From an uncultured Bacteroides sp. (GTDB taxonomy: Bacteria; Bacteroidota; Bacteroidia; Bacteroidales; Bacteroidaceae): a stretch of 13,849 nt of DNA. The translations under genes and the position numbers were made by a program. The notes beneath the pieces are model-generated. The model was not told the DNA's origin. It worked only from the letters and a program-made list of their open reading frames with translations, and did not search any database. The number at the start of each line of letters is the position of its first letter. Position 1 is the stretch's first letter. Below, piece after piece: positions 1 to 6,853 of this stretch. The stretch spans positions 1 through 13,849 of the forward strand of contig CAJJYX010000074.1 of the NCBI GenBank assembly GCA_905197435.1, written 5' to 3'.

Positions 1-773
1 TTATCTACCTTTTCTATTTTGGCGCGTACACGTACAGCGCCTCCGCGCTCACCGTCATTATACTTTGACACATCAATATTGCCTCCTGTCTGAAAGTCGG
101 GATAGAGTTTGAACTCCTCGTTGTGCAGGTATTTTACAGACGCATCACAAAGCTCGTTGAAGTTATGCGGCAGTATCTTGGACGAAAGTCCTACGGCAAT
201 ACCTTCCACGCCTTGCGCCAGTAAGAGTGGAAATTTGACGGGCAGTGTCACCGGCTCTTTGTTTCGTCCGTCGTATGACAGTTTCCATTCGGTTGTTTTG
301 GGGTTGAACACTACGTCGAGGGCAAATTTGGAAAGGCGCGCCTCGATGTAACGGGGAGCAGCCGCACTGTCTCCTGTGAGAATATTACCCCAGTTTCCCT
401 GACAGTCGATAAGCAAATCTTTCTGACCGAGTTGTACCAGTGCATCACCGATGCTGGCATCGCCATGCGGGTGAAACTGCATGGTGTGTCCTACGATGTT
501 GGCCACTTTGTTGTAGCGTCCGTCTTCCATGCGGCGCATGGAATGTAGGATGCGTCGTTGTACAGGTTTCAACCCGTCCATGATGTGAGGTACGGCACGC
601 TCCAAAATTACGTATGAGGCATAATCCAAAAACCAGTTCTGGTACATGCCACTCAACTGGTGCTTGATGTTTACATCATTGGTATCCGCAGGTTTATAGT
701 CCGAATGTCCTTCGCCTCCTTCCGGAAGCTCTTTATCCAACTCGTCTTTTGGTCCTTCAAAGTTTTCACTCAT
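1..773 (-). CDS. parC: DNA topoisomerase IV/gyrase subunit A (ParC/GyrA family), N-terminal part, runs off the left edge
   Basis: This is the breakage-reunion subunit of a type IIA topoisomerase, which passes one DNA duplex through a transient break in another and works as a heterotetramer with a GyrB/ParE subunit. The reading frame is open from the ATG at 773 to the window edge (257 full codons). Visible motifs are KPVQRRILHSM (residues 69-79), FHPHGDASIGDALVQLGQ (100-117), CQGNWGN (124-130) and AAPRYIEARLS with the predicted catalytic Tyr142 preceded by Arg141. The winged-helix core is present; the C-terminal half lies outside the window. The acidic tail before the core (residues 1-35) and the HGDASIGDAL version of the helix fit the ParC-like second paralogue of Bacteroidales better than GyrA. 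I infer parC rather than gyrA, and the symbol is less certain than the family. A TAnnTTTG box at 827-834 may be its promoter. Confidence 0.93.
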   Translation of the reverse strand, partial: MSENFEGPKDELDKELPEGGEGHSDYKPADTNDVNIKHQLSGMYQNWFLDYASYVILERAVPHIMDGLKPVQRRILHSMRRMEDGRYNKVANIVGHTMQFHPHGDASIGDALVQLGQKDLLIDCQGNWGNILTGDSAAAPRYIEARLSKFALDVVFNPKTTEWKLSYDGRNKEPVTLPVKFPLLLAQGVEGIAVGLSSKILPHNFNELCDASVKYLHNEEFKLYPDFQTGGNIDVSKYNDGERGGAVRVRAKIEKVD

Positions 774-826
774 ATTTGTTCGGGAATTGTCTATTCATGA
801 ATAACTGCTAATTTGGCAGTTGCAGG

Positions 827-834
827 CAAAAATA
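827..834 (-). promoter_or_regulatory. Putative -7 box for the topoisomerase gene
   Basis: On the minus strand this reads TATTTTTG, which fits the Bacteroides -7 consensus TAnnTTTG. It lies 53 bp upstream of the parC start. The matching -33 element is weak (TTTT about 20 bp upstream instead of TTTG), so this call rests on the -7 box and its position only. Confidence 0.4.
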
Positions 835-920
835 CGAATTATATTCCATTAAAGAAAACCTGTATCGGAGTTTTTTGAAACGGTTCTTTGTTCTGTGTTC
901 GATGAGTGAGGATATAGGGA

Positions 921-977
921 AAGCGTGAATTATACAAATCGGCAATGAAACAGTACCGATTTGTATAATTCACGCTT
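921..977. repeat. Perfect 22-bp inverted repeat with 13-nt loop
   Basis: The arms 921-942 and 956-977 are exact reverse complements; they begin AAGCGTGAATTATACAAATC and end in GATTTGTATAATTCACGCTT. The spacer is 943-955. The repeat lies between the stop of the minus-strand chimeric gene (1034) and the parC start (773), so a leftward transcript would fold it just past the chimeric gene. There is no U-run on the left side, and only a short T-rich stretch (GATTTTATG) follows on the plus strand. It may therefore be a terminator, an mRNA 3'-end protecting hairpin or a small transposon remnant. No target-site duplication is visible. Confidence 0.85.
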
Positions 978-1033
978 GATTTTATGTTATAGCTTTTGTG
1001 CTGTGATCTTCACAAAGTTGACTGCCCGTTTTT

Positions 1034-3370
1034 TTAATGATCACGGAAATTCCATTTGGAATTGTCGCTGTTCATATCGAATTTGCCAAGTGAAGGGGTG
1101 CTGTCACCTACGGACACCAATACCAGTTCTTCATCAGTGCCGGGGACTTTCTTGGGCATGATGCGGTAAGTGCCGTCAATGAGTTGCTCTATTCTCCAAA
1201 GTTGTTCGGGAGCGCCGGTAAATTCGGGTACGGTTGATACTTCAGCATCTGCTGTGGCTGTCAGTGCCCGGTTAGTGCCTTCAATTACTATTTTGTAGTA
1301 GGGAGCTCCCAGATATCCGCCTGCATCGGGTACGGCTGTGATTGTCCAGCGTTGGTGAGGACGGAACATATAGTCACCGATTCTTACATCAATATTGCCT
1401 TGCGGCCATGTACCTATTACCTCTTCCAATGTCTGTGACTTTAAAGGTTGGACAGGTTCTTTACTCTCTTCCCAAAAACGGTGTCTGACACTTGCCATAC
1501 GTACAAAGTCAACGGCAAGTTCAAGACCATAGCCTCTGCGTTCGGATTCTATTTCATAGGTTCCTTCCTTAAATACTTCACCTGCTACCGGCCAGTCGTT
1601 CTTCCATAAAAGAGGACGTATGGCGAGTACGCTACGACCGCCGCGGTCAAAGTCGGCCTCAAAATGACATGACATTTTTTCTACTCCGTCAGTCTCGATG
1701 AAACGTCCGAAATGTCCGGGACCGGTTTGGCGATTTCCTGCGGCAAGCACCATTTTTCCGCCACCTTCCAGCATATCTCTGCCCATATTGTCAATGTATG
1801 GCCCTGTAACCTTGCGTGAACGGCCTACTACAATATTGTAAGTGGAATTAGGCCCGTCACAGCAAGTGCCATGTGTACCGAGCAGGTAGTACCAGCCGTT
1901 GCGATATATCAAATCGGTAGCTTCACAATCAATAGCGATATTGATAGGCTCGTTGCCTTCTACTCGTTTACCGGTGGCGGGGTCGAGCTCTACCAGTCGG
2001 ATAAAACCGAAATAAGTACCGTAAGACAACCATAAGCGGCCATCGGTAGGATCAAGTAGCAGTCCGGCATCAATAGCGTCGCAATCTTCGTTGTCCTCTG
2101 ATGAGGCAACGGCTATCGCTTCTGTATATTTGAAATCTGGTGATTTAGGGTCTAGTGTCTTGTTCCACATTGTCAGCACAGTACCGCGATGACTGCCTCC
2201 AAGACCTCCGCCGGTAGCACTGTAAGCAATTAGGTAACGGTCGCCAATCTTTACGGCATCGGCGGTGACGACCCTTCCCGCTTTGGAGGAGAGGTTGCTC
2301 AGAACGACTTTGCACTCATTGTTACGGCCGGCATTGAAGCCGAACGTGCCGAGGTAAATCCAGGTGCCGCCTCCCATTTGCTGGTTCACCCGGAACTGTG
2401 TGGCACCGCCTTTGTGATAGACGGTGTAGAGGGCATCGTCCGCACTGTTGGGCAGGGTTTGGTAAGAGACGTATACGGCATATTGCCCGGTCGAAGGGAT
2501 TTCGGGAATCCATTCGGCTGTACTTGCGTTTCCCTTTTTGATGGTTTCTATGGCGCGGTAGGAGCCTTCCTTGAAAGGATTCTCAAAGTCGGTGTAGCGG
2601 GGGCGCAGGTGGGCGAAGCCTTTTCCTTCTCCCTGGCTCCAGAGCTTGTCACCCGGCTTTTCCGTATAGATGGAACGGCCGGTCAGGCAACCGTCATTGT
2701 CCACGACCACTTCTGCCGTCTGGCAATCGCGTTCGCGGGGAAGCAGCACATTGGCGCCTGCATTTTCCAGCATCGGCACGAGGAAGGGCAATACATAGCT
2801 TTGGGTGTAGAGGTCTTCCACTGTCTGGAAGATACGTGCACGTTGCCATTCCCAGCGGTCGAGTTTCGGCTCGTAGTACCAGCCGTGGCTTTGCCATGGG
2901 GCGATGTGCCGGTTCTGCAAGCCGTTGGTAGGGGTATAGGGGGCGGAAACATCGGTTACCAAAGGCTTGGAAACGGCGGGGTTGAATGTCTTTGTTTTCT
3001 TGTCTTTCTTACTGCGCAGGGCTTGGGGAACCAGCTCTTCGATGCTGTGCTTGTTGGTACGGATTTGCAGTTTGTATTTGGCGAACTCCGCCGGCAGCAG
3101 GGCGCTTACTCCTTGGTAGATTTCGGCTACATTGTCCTCGCGGAAAGGAATATAGGCACAGTTCATGTTGGCAAACAGTTGCAGCGTGTTTCCTTCCACC
3201 GCCACTGAGTCGATGCTGATACGTCCTACCGAGATTTCTTTCCGTGCGGCGGCATCCAGGAACCTCCCGATTTCCTGGCGCACATCCGTCGGAAGTTCTT
3301 GCGCGCCTCCCGTATGGGGGAAGAGGGAGGCGGCAAGCAGACTAAGTAAAAAATAACGTCTTACGTTCAT
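1034..3370 (-). CDS. Chimeric secreted protein: N-terminal 'xanthan lyase'/amidase plus golvesin-like domain fused to a truncated GH43 arabinanase-like domain
   Basis: This 778-residue frame joins two unrelated proteins. Residues 1-23 form a signal peptide (cleavage near GGAQ). Residues ~25-376 match the Bacteroides protein usually named xanthan lyase: the first half of an Amidase_3-type fold with His162 (WQSHGW), Glu185 (TVEDLYTQ) and PRERD (211-215), then a golvesin/CBM-like module (~285-376) ending VVTADAVKIG. From Asp377 the sequence is GH43. It shows an AIDAG motif with Asp434 as predicted pKa modulator, CEATD with Glu483 as predicted general acid, GTCCDG (501-506), GPGHFG (550-555) and a C-terminal beta-rich domain. 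The first GH43 blade with the general base Asp, and the second amidase half with its third zinc ligand, are absent. GC content drops at the junction. The gene starts 15 bp after the symporter gene and is probably in its operon. I expect neither enzyme to be active; binding functions could survive. Confidence 0.85.
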   Translation of the reverse strand: MNVRRYFLLSLLAASLFPHTGGAQELPTDVRQEIGRFLDAAARKEISVGRISIDSVAVEGNTLQLFANMNCAYIPFREDNVAEIYQGVSALLPAEFAKYKLQIRTNKHSIEELVPQALRSKKDKKTKTFNPAVSKPLVTDVSAPYTPTNGLQNRHIAPWQSHGWYYEPKLDRWEWQRARIFQTVEDLYTQSYVLPFLVPMLENAGANVLLPRERDCQTAEVVVDNDGCLTGRSIYTEKPGDKLWSQGEGKGFAHLRPRYTDFENPFKEGSYRAIETIKKGNASTAEWIPEIPSTGQYAVYVSYQTLPNSADDALYTVYHKGGATQFRVNQQMGGGTWIYLGTFGFNAGRNNECKVVLSNLSSKAGRVVTADAVKIGDRYLIAYSATGGGLGGSHRGTVLTMWNKTLDPKSPDFKYTEAIAVASSEDNEDCDAIDAGLLLDPTDGRLWLSYGTYFGFIRLVELDPATGKRVEGNEPINIAIDCEATDLIYRNGWYYLLGTHGTCCDGPNSTYNIVVGRSRKVTGPYIDNMGRDMLEGGGKMVLAAGNRQTGPGHFGRFIETDGVEKMSCHFEADFDRGGRSVLAIRPLLWKNDWPVAGEVFKEGTYEIESERRGYGLELAVDFVRMASVRHRFWEESKEPVQPLKSQTLEEVIGTWPQGNIDVRIGDYMFRPHQRWTITAVPDAGGYLGAPYYKIVIEGTNRALTATADAEVSTVPEFTGAPEQLWRIEQLIDGTYRIMPKKVPGTDEELVLVSVGDSTPSLGKFDMNSDNSKWNFRDH

Positions 3371-3385
3371 AGATGATGTATTAAG

Positions 3386-4840
3386 TTAATTGTTCTTTTT
3401 ATCTTTCCTAATCAACAGGCAGAGACCGACGAAAGTGAACAGCGCGTTGAAAATCAACAACTCGTAGCTGAATTGATAGCCTCCGAACCAGGCTTCGGAA
3501 TTCTTCTGCAGAATGAAGCAGAGAACCGGGGAGGCGATGGCAACCAACGGGATGTACTTGTCTCGCACTTGTTGTTTCATGAAGATGCCGAAAGCAAACA
3601 GGCCCAGGATGGGACCGTAGGTATAGCTTGCCAGGATATATACAGCGTCGATGACACTGGTGTTGTTCAGAAGGTTGAATACGAAAATGGTGATTCCCAT
3701 TACGACCGCCATGCCGATGTGCACTTTCTTGCGCATCTTCACAACCGTCTCCTCCGACTTGCCTTTCGTTCCCAGAATGTCTACGGTGAAGGAAGTGGTC
3801 AGCGCGGTGAGTGCCGAGCCTGCGGCTGAATAGGCGGAAGAAATCAGGCCGATGATGAACAGTATGCCCACGATGGCAGGGAAGTAGTTGCCGGTGGCAA
3901 TCAGCGGGAAGAGCTCGTCACTCTTCTCCACCACAATCTGCTGGTTGGCGGCAAAGATGTAGAGCAGTACGCCCAGCATCAGGAAGAGCAGGATGACGAA
4001 GAACTGCGAAATGGCACTGGTAATCATGTTCTTCTGCGAGTCCTTGAAGTTCTTGCAGCTCAGGTTGCGCTGCATCATGTCCTGGTCCAGCCCGGTCATG
4101 GCAATCATGGTGAAGGCGCCGGCGAGGAACTGCTTGAAGAAGTACTGCTTGCTGTTCACATCATCGAAGAAGAAGATGCGGGACATGTCACTGTCGGCAA
4201 TGGTGCTTACCATACCGGTGAACGACAGGTTGAGGTCGGAAGCAATGTACCAGATACAGAGTACGACCGATACCACCAGGCAGAATGTCTTCAGGGAATC
4301 TGTCCAGATAAGAGACTTCACACCACCCTGGAAAGTGTACAACCAGACCAGCGCCACCGTGATGGCCACATTCAGCAGGAAAGGCAGACCGAAAGGCTCG
4401 AATACCAGCAGTTGCAACGTCAGGCACACAAGGAACAGACGGACAGCGGCACCGAGCATTTTGGAGATGAAGAAGAACCAGGCTCCCGTGCGGTAGGAAG
4501 ACATGCCGAAACGGTTCTCCAGATATTCGTAGATGGATACCAGGTTCATTTTATAGAACAGCGGCACCAGCAGATAGGCTATGATAAGCTGTCCGGCAAT
4601 GAAGCCCAGCACCATTTGCAGGTAGCCGAAGCTGCTGGCGGCAACCATGCCGGGCACCGAGACGTATGTTACGCCCGAAATGGCGGAACCGACCATGGCG
4701 AAGGCCACGACATACCAGGACGACTTGCGGTTGCCGACAAAGAATCCTGCGTTGTCGGCCTTTCTTCCTGCTATATAGGATACTGTGAACAGTATCGCGA
4801 AGTAGGCAGCGATGGTGATGATTACGGATAGTGGGGTCAT
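3386..4840 (-). CDS. Sodium:solute symporter (SSS family)
   Basis: This inner-membrane secondary transporter of the SSS/SSF family couples solute uptake to the sodium gradient. The 484-residue protein is almost entirely hydrophobic, with about 13 predicted membrane segments. Family motifs are SIYEYLENRFG (102-112), GGVKSLIWTD (172-181, the family signature loop), GLDQDMMQRNL (250-260) and SSAYSAAGSALTALTTSFTVD (within 334-354), the segment that in this family carries the Ser/Thr residues of the Na2 sodium site. The short KKDKKNN tail is cytoplasmic or periplasmic, depending on topology. It lies 86 bp after the NamZ-type gene and 15 bp before the chimeric gene, all on the minus strand. From that context I infer that it imports a product of wall turnover, perhaps MurNAc or a muropeptide. 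The sequence alone does not fix the substrate. Confidence 0.93.
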   Translation of the reverse strand: MTPLSVIITIAAYFAILFTVSYIAGRKADNAGFFVGNRKSSWYVVAFAMVGSAISGVTYVSVPGMVAASSFGYLQMVLGFIAGQLIIAYLLVPLFYKMNLVSIYEYLENRFGMSSYRTGAWFFFISKMLGAAVRLFLVCLTLQLLVFEPFGLPFLLNVAITVALVWLYTFQGGVKSLIWTDSLKTFCLVVSVVLCIWYIASDLNLSFTGMVSTIADSDMSRIFFFDDVNSKQYFFKQFLAGAFTMIAMTGLDQDMMQRNLSCKNFKDSQKNMITSAISQFFVILLFLMLGVLLYIFAANQQIVVEKSDELFPLIATGNYFPAIVGILFIIGLISSAYSAAGSALTALTTSFTVDILGTKGKSEETVVKMRKKVHIGMAVVMGITIFVFNLLNNTSVIDAVYILASYTYGPILGLFAFGIFMKQQVRDKYIPLVAIASPVLCFILQKNSEAWFGGYQFSYELLIFNALFTFVGLCLLIRKDKKNN

Positions 4841-4848
4841 GAGGGTAT

Positions 4849-4896
4849 TTTACTATTTGTTCATTTTCTGTTTACGGTTTACTATTTTCTGTTTAC
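4849..4896. repeat. Short interspersed direct repeats between the NamZ-type and symporter genes
   Basis: Two exact copies of TTTACTATTT (4849-4858, 4878-4887) interleave with two exact copies of TTTTCTGTTTAC (4864-4875, 4885-4896). Read on the minus strand these give repeated GTAAACAGAAAA units in the leader of the symporter gene. The block is very AT-rich inside a GC-rich operon. Function is unknown; it could be slipped-strand duplication. Confidence 0.7.
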
Positions 4897-4926
4897 TGTT
4901 TTGCCGGGCGGCATTGAATTTTCACT

Positions 4927-6093
4927 TCATTCCGCGTAGAGCAGGTAAGGCTTGCGCTGCACTTTGAATTTCTCTACATCGTCTTTCCACCTTGCCTTGA
5001 TTTCGTCAGCGTTCTTTCCTTCCTCTATCATTTTGCGCACGTAGTCTGTGCCTATCAGCAGTTCGAAGAAGGGACGGAAGAAGTGGTCGTCCATGTTCAG
5101 GTTACGGTAAGCATCTATCACGTAGCTCAGGTCGATGCCGCGTTTCCAGATTTCCTCATCGCTCATATTGCTCAGGTTCACGCCGTGGCAAAGCTTGCCC
5201 AGCTGGGGCGGATTTTTGGCTCCGGGAACACTGCGCGGGGTGAAGCTGTAACTGTAGCCTGTCATGTTGGGATGCCCGTATACTTGGAAAGGGAGGTCGG
5301 TTCCTCTACCCAGGCTGACCGGGGTGGCTTCGAAGTAGCAGGTTGAGGGGTACAGATAGACGGACTTCATGTTCGGCAGGTTGGGGGACGGGGGAATCGG
5401 CAGCTTGTACATGGTCCGGTGTGTATAGTTTTTGCAGGGAATCACGGTCAGGTCGCAAATGCGTGATGCCGGCAACCAACGTTCGCCGTTTACCATCAGG
5501 CCCAGTTCGCCCAGCGTCATGCCGTGTACCACGGGAATGGGCAGCCAACCTACGCCGGATTTGTACTTCATGTCCAGTATCGGGCCGTCCACGTAGTGTC
5601 CGTTCGGGTTGGGGCGGTCCAGTATCAGCACCTTGCGGTTATACTCTGCGCAAGCGTCCATCAGCCGGCACATGGAGGCATAATAAGTATAGAATCTCAG
5701 GCCGACATCCTGGATGTCTACCACGAGGATGTCGAACTTGCGCATGGATGCTTCGCTTGGCTTGCCGGATTTTCCGTCATACAGGGAGAGGATGGGCACT
5801 CCGGTCTTCTTGTCTACCGAGCTGGACACATGTTCGCCTGCATCGGCATCTCCTCTGAAGCCGTGTTCAGGCGAGAAAATGGCTACCACATCGAATTTGT
5901 TTTCAAGCAGGATGTCCAGCAGGTGCTTGTCTCCTATCATTCCTGTATGGTTGGAGAATATCGCAATTCGTTTGCCTTTCAGGATAGGAAAATACTCGGA
6001 AGTCTGTTCATCACCTAAAATAATTCGCTCTTCCTGCGCCCGGCACAGTAAAGAACTACATAGCACAAGGGCTAAAAGCAGTAGTTTCTTCAT
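4927..6093 (-). CDS. namZ: Exo-beta-N-acetylmuramidase NamZ-like protein (DUF1343 family)
   Basis: Characterised DUF1343 proteins release N-acetylmuramic acid from the non-reducing ends of peptidoglycan fragments. The 388-residue product starts with a signal peptide (MKKLLLLALVLCSSLLC, cleavage near CRAQ), so it acts in the periplasm or outside. Motifs are FSNHTG (47-52), SPEHGFRG (74-81), VVDIQDVGLRFYTYYAS (124-140), LDRPNPNG (158-165) and VHGMTLGELG (189-198). Length and order of motifs fit a complete family member, and the Glu of SPEHG is the likely catalytic acid by family comparison. I chose the ATG at 6093 over an in-frame TTG at 6129 because the TTG lies inside the putative -7 promoter box and the signal peptide starts at 6093. 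It is first in a minus-strand cluster with the symporter gene, consistent with peptidoglycan recycling. Confidence 0.92.
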   Translation of the reverse strand: MKKLLLLALVLCSSLLCRAQEERIILGDEQTSEYFPILKGKRIAIFSNHTGMIGDKHLLDILLENKFDVVAIFSPEHGFRGDADAGEHVSSSVDKKTGVPILSLYDGKSGKPSEASMRKFDILVVDIQDVGLRFYTYYASMCRLMDACAEYNRKVLILDRPNPNGHYVDGPILDMKYKSGVGWLPIPVVHGMTLGELGLMVNGERWLPASRICDLTVIPCKNYTHRTMYKLPIPPSPNLPNMKSVYLYPSTCYFEATPVSLGRGTDLPFQVYGHPNMTGYSYSFTPRSVPGAKNPPQLGKLCHGVNLSNMSDEEIWKRGIDLSYVIDAYRNLNMDDHFFRPFFELLIGTDYVRKMIEEGKNADEIKARWKDDVEKFKVQRKPYLLYAE

Positions 6094-6126
6094 ATATAGT
6101 ATTATTAAGGAGGACGTTGTCTGCAA

Positions 6127-6154
6127 CAAAGATACACTTTATTTTAATATCAAA
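6127..6154 (-). promoter_or_regulatory. Putative promoter of the NamZ-type/symporter cluster
   Basis: On the minus strand TTTG (6154-6151) is followed after 16 bp by TATCTTTG (6134-6127), a full match to the Bacteroides -7 consensus TAnnTTTG. The spacer is shorter than the ~20 bp seen at the tRNA promoter in this window. A start site near 6120 gives a leader of about 27 nt to the ATG at 6093, which supports that start codon. Confidence 0.6.
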
Positions 6155-6582
6155 AACACTTATTTTGGTATTTTTAGTATTATCAATCATAATTTGCAAA
6201 TATGTAACTGCTCACCTTATCTAATAACAGTCAAGCTGTATCTTCGTACATACTCCGTACAGCAATGCCTTATTGCAGAGAGAACGTGCGGGTATGTCGA
6301 AACTCTGACCGGCATATCATTCTGCCTGAGTTTTTACGTACCCTTTTGCTGTGACCGGTAGGAGAATGCCGATTCATTCTCTTGTTCTTGTCAGGTGATA
6401 AAGTGTTCCCCCCCGTTTCGACTTCCTATTGAGGATTCCCGGTTTGCGGCAGCAAGGCGGCTTGCAGTTTCACCTGGGGCGGACTGGCATGGCCTTTGTA
6501 CTTCTACAGACTGCGTACGTATTCCGCACGTGTCGGTGCAGTGCTTCATCGTATGATGTAATCCTTTAACGCAGTTTGAACT
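6155..6582. other. Intergenic stretch without a recognisable gene
   Basis: Reading frames here are short or fail to match any family I know. Base composition shifts from AT-rich (left) to GC-richer around 6400-6520, including a run of seven C at 6408-6414. The GC-richer part resembles decayed coding DNA leading into the HU-like remnant at 6583, but no domain can be read from it. Confidence 0.5.
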
Positions 6583-6684
6583 ATGGCTATTTTATTTGAT
6601 TGGTACGAGAATCCGGACGGAGACAAGAGCTTATTACCGGTTATTCGGAGGCATAATCCAGAGTATTGCCACTGCCTTGAATAG
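6583..6684 (+). pseudogene. Remnant of an HU-like (HU-HIG type) DNA-binding protein gene
   Basis: An ATG at 6583 opens a 33-codon frame beginning MAILFDWYENP, the typical start of the Bacteroides HU-family/viral-histone-like DNA-binding proteins, which are normally about 130-200 residues. After residue 11 the match fades and the frame stops at 6684. Shifting frame by +1 near 6620 gives AYYRLFGGIIQSIATALNR, which resembles the next conserved part of this family (Arg-Leu/Val, glycine turn, then an IA..L.R helix), before another stop. I infer a decayed 5' end of such a gene with at least one frameshift. A short functional peptide is possible but less likely. Confidence 0.5.
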
Positions 6685-6795
6685 ATGAGAGAATAGAGCG
6701 GAAACATGTAAGAATAGAGCTAATTTGAAGCCCTTTTTCTGTGAGAAATTCATATTGACAAAATACTGTTAACAATTGATAGTATGGACGATGTG

Positions 6796-6821
6796 TTTGT
6801 TTTGTTCGTTTTTTATATTTG
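6796..6821 (+). promoter_or_regulatory. Putative promoter of the GH43-GH127 pair
   Basis: TATATTTG at 6814-6821 fits the Bacteroides -7 box TAnnTTTG. Upstream TTTG occurs at 6796-6799, 14 bp away, which is closer than usual, so the -33 assignment is weak. The -7 box would place the transcript start near 6828 and give a leader of ~25 nt before the ATG at 6854. Confidence 0.5.
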
Positions 6822-6853
6822 CAGTATTTAATAAAACATTCCAGCGTTAAACT

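Noticed and set aside
2378..3208. 276-codon plus-strand open frame
   Set aside because: It lies entirely opposite the GC-rich half of the chimeric gene, reads as low-information Val/Gly/Phe-rich protein and matches no family. It is a shadow frame of GC-rich coding DNA.
6093..6129. Upstream TTG start for the NamZ-type gene
   Set aside because: The TTG lies in the -7 promoter box. The 12 extra residues precede a complete signal peptide, so the ATG at 6093 is preferred.
5714..6361. 215-codon plus-strand open frame across the NamZ start and promoter
   Set aside because: It is antisense to the NamZ-type gene over half its length, spans a good minus-strand promoter and shows no domain.
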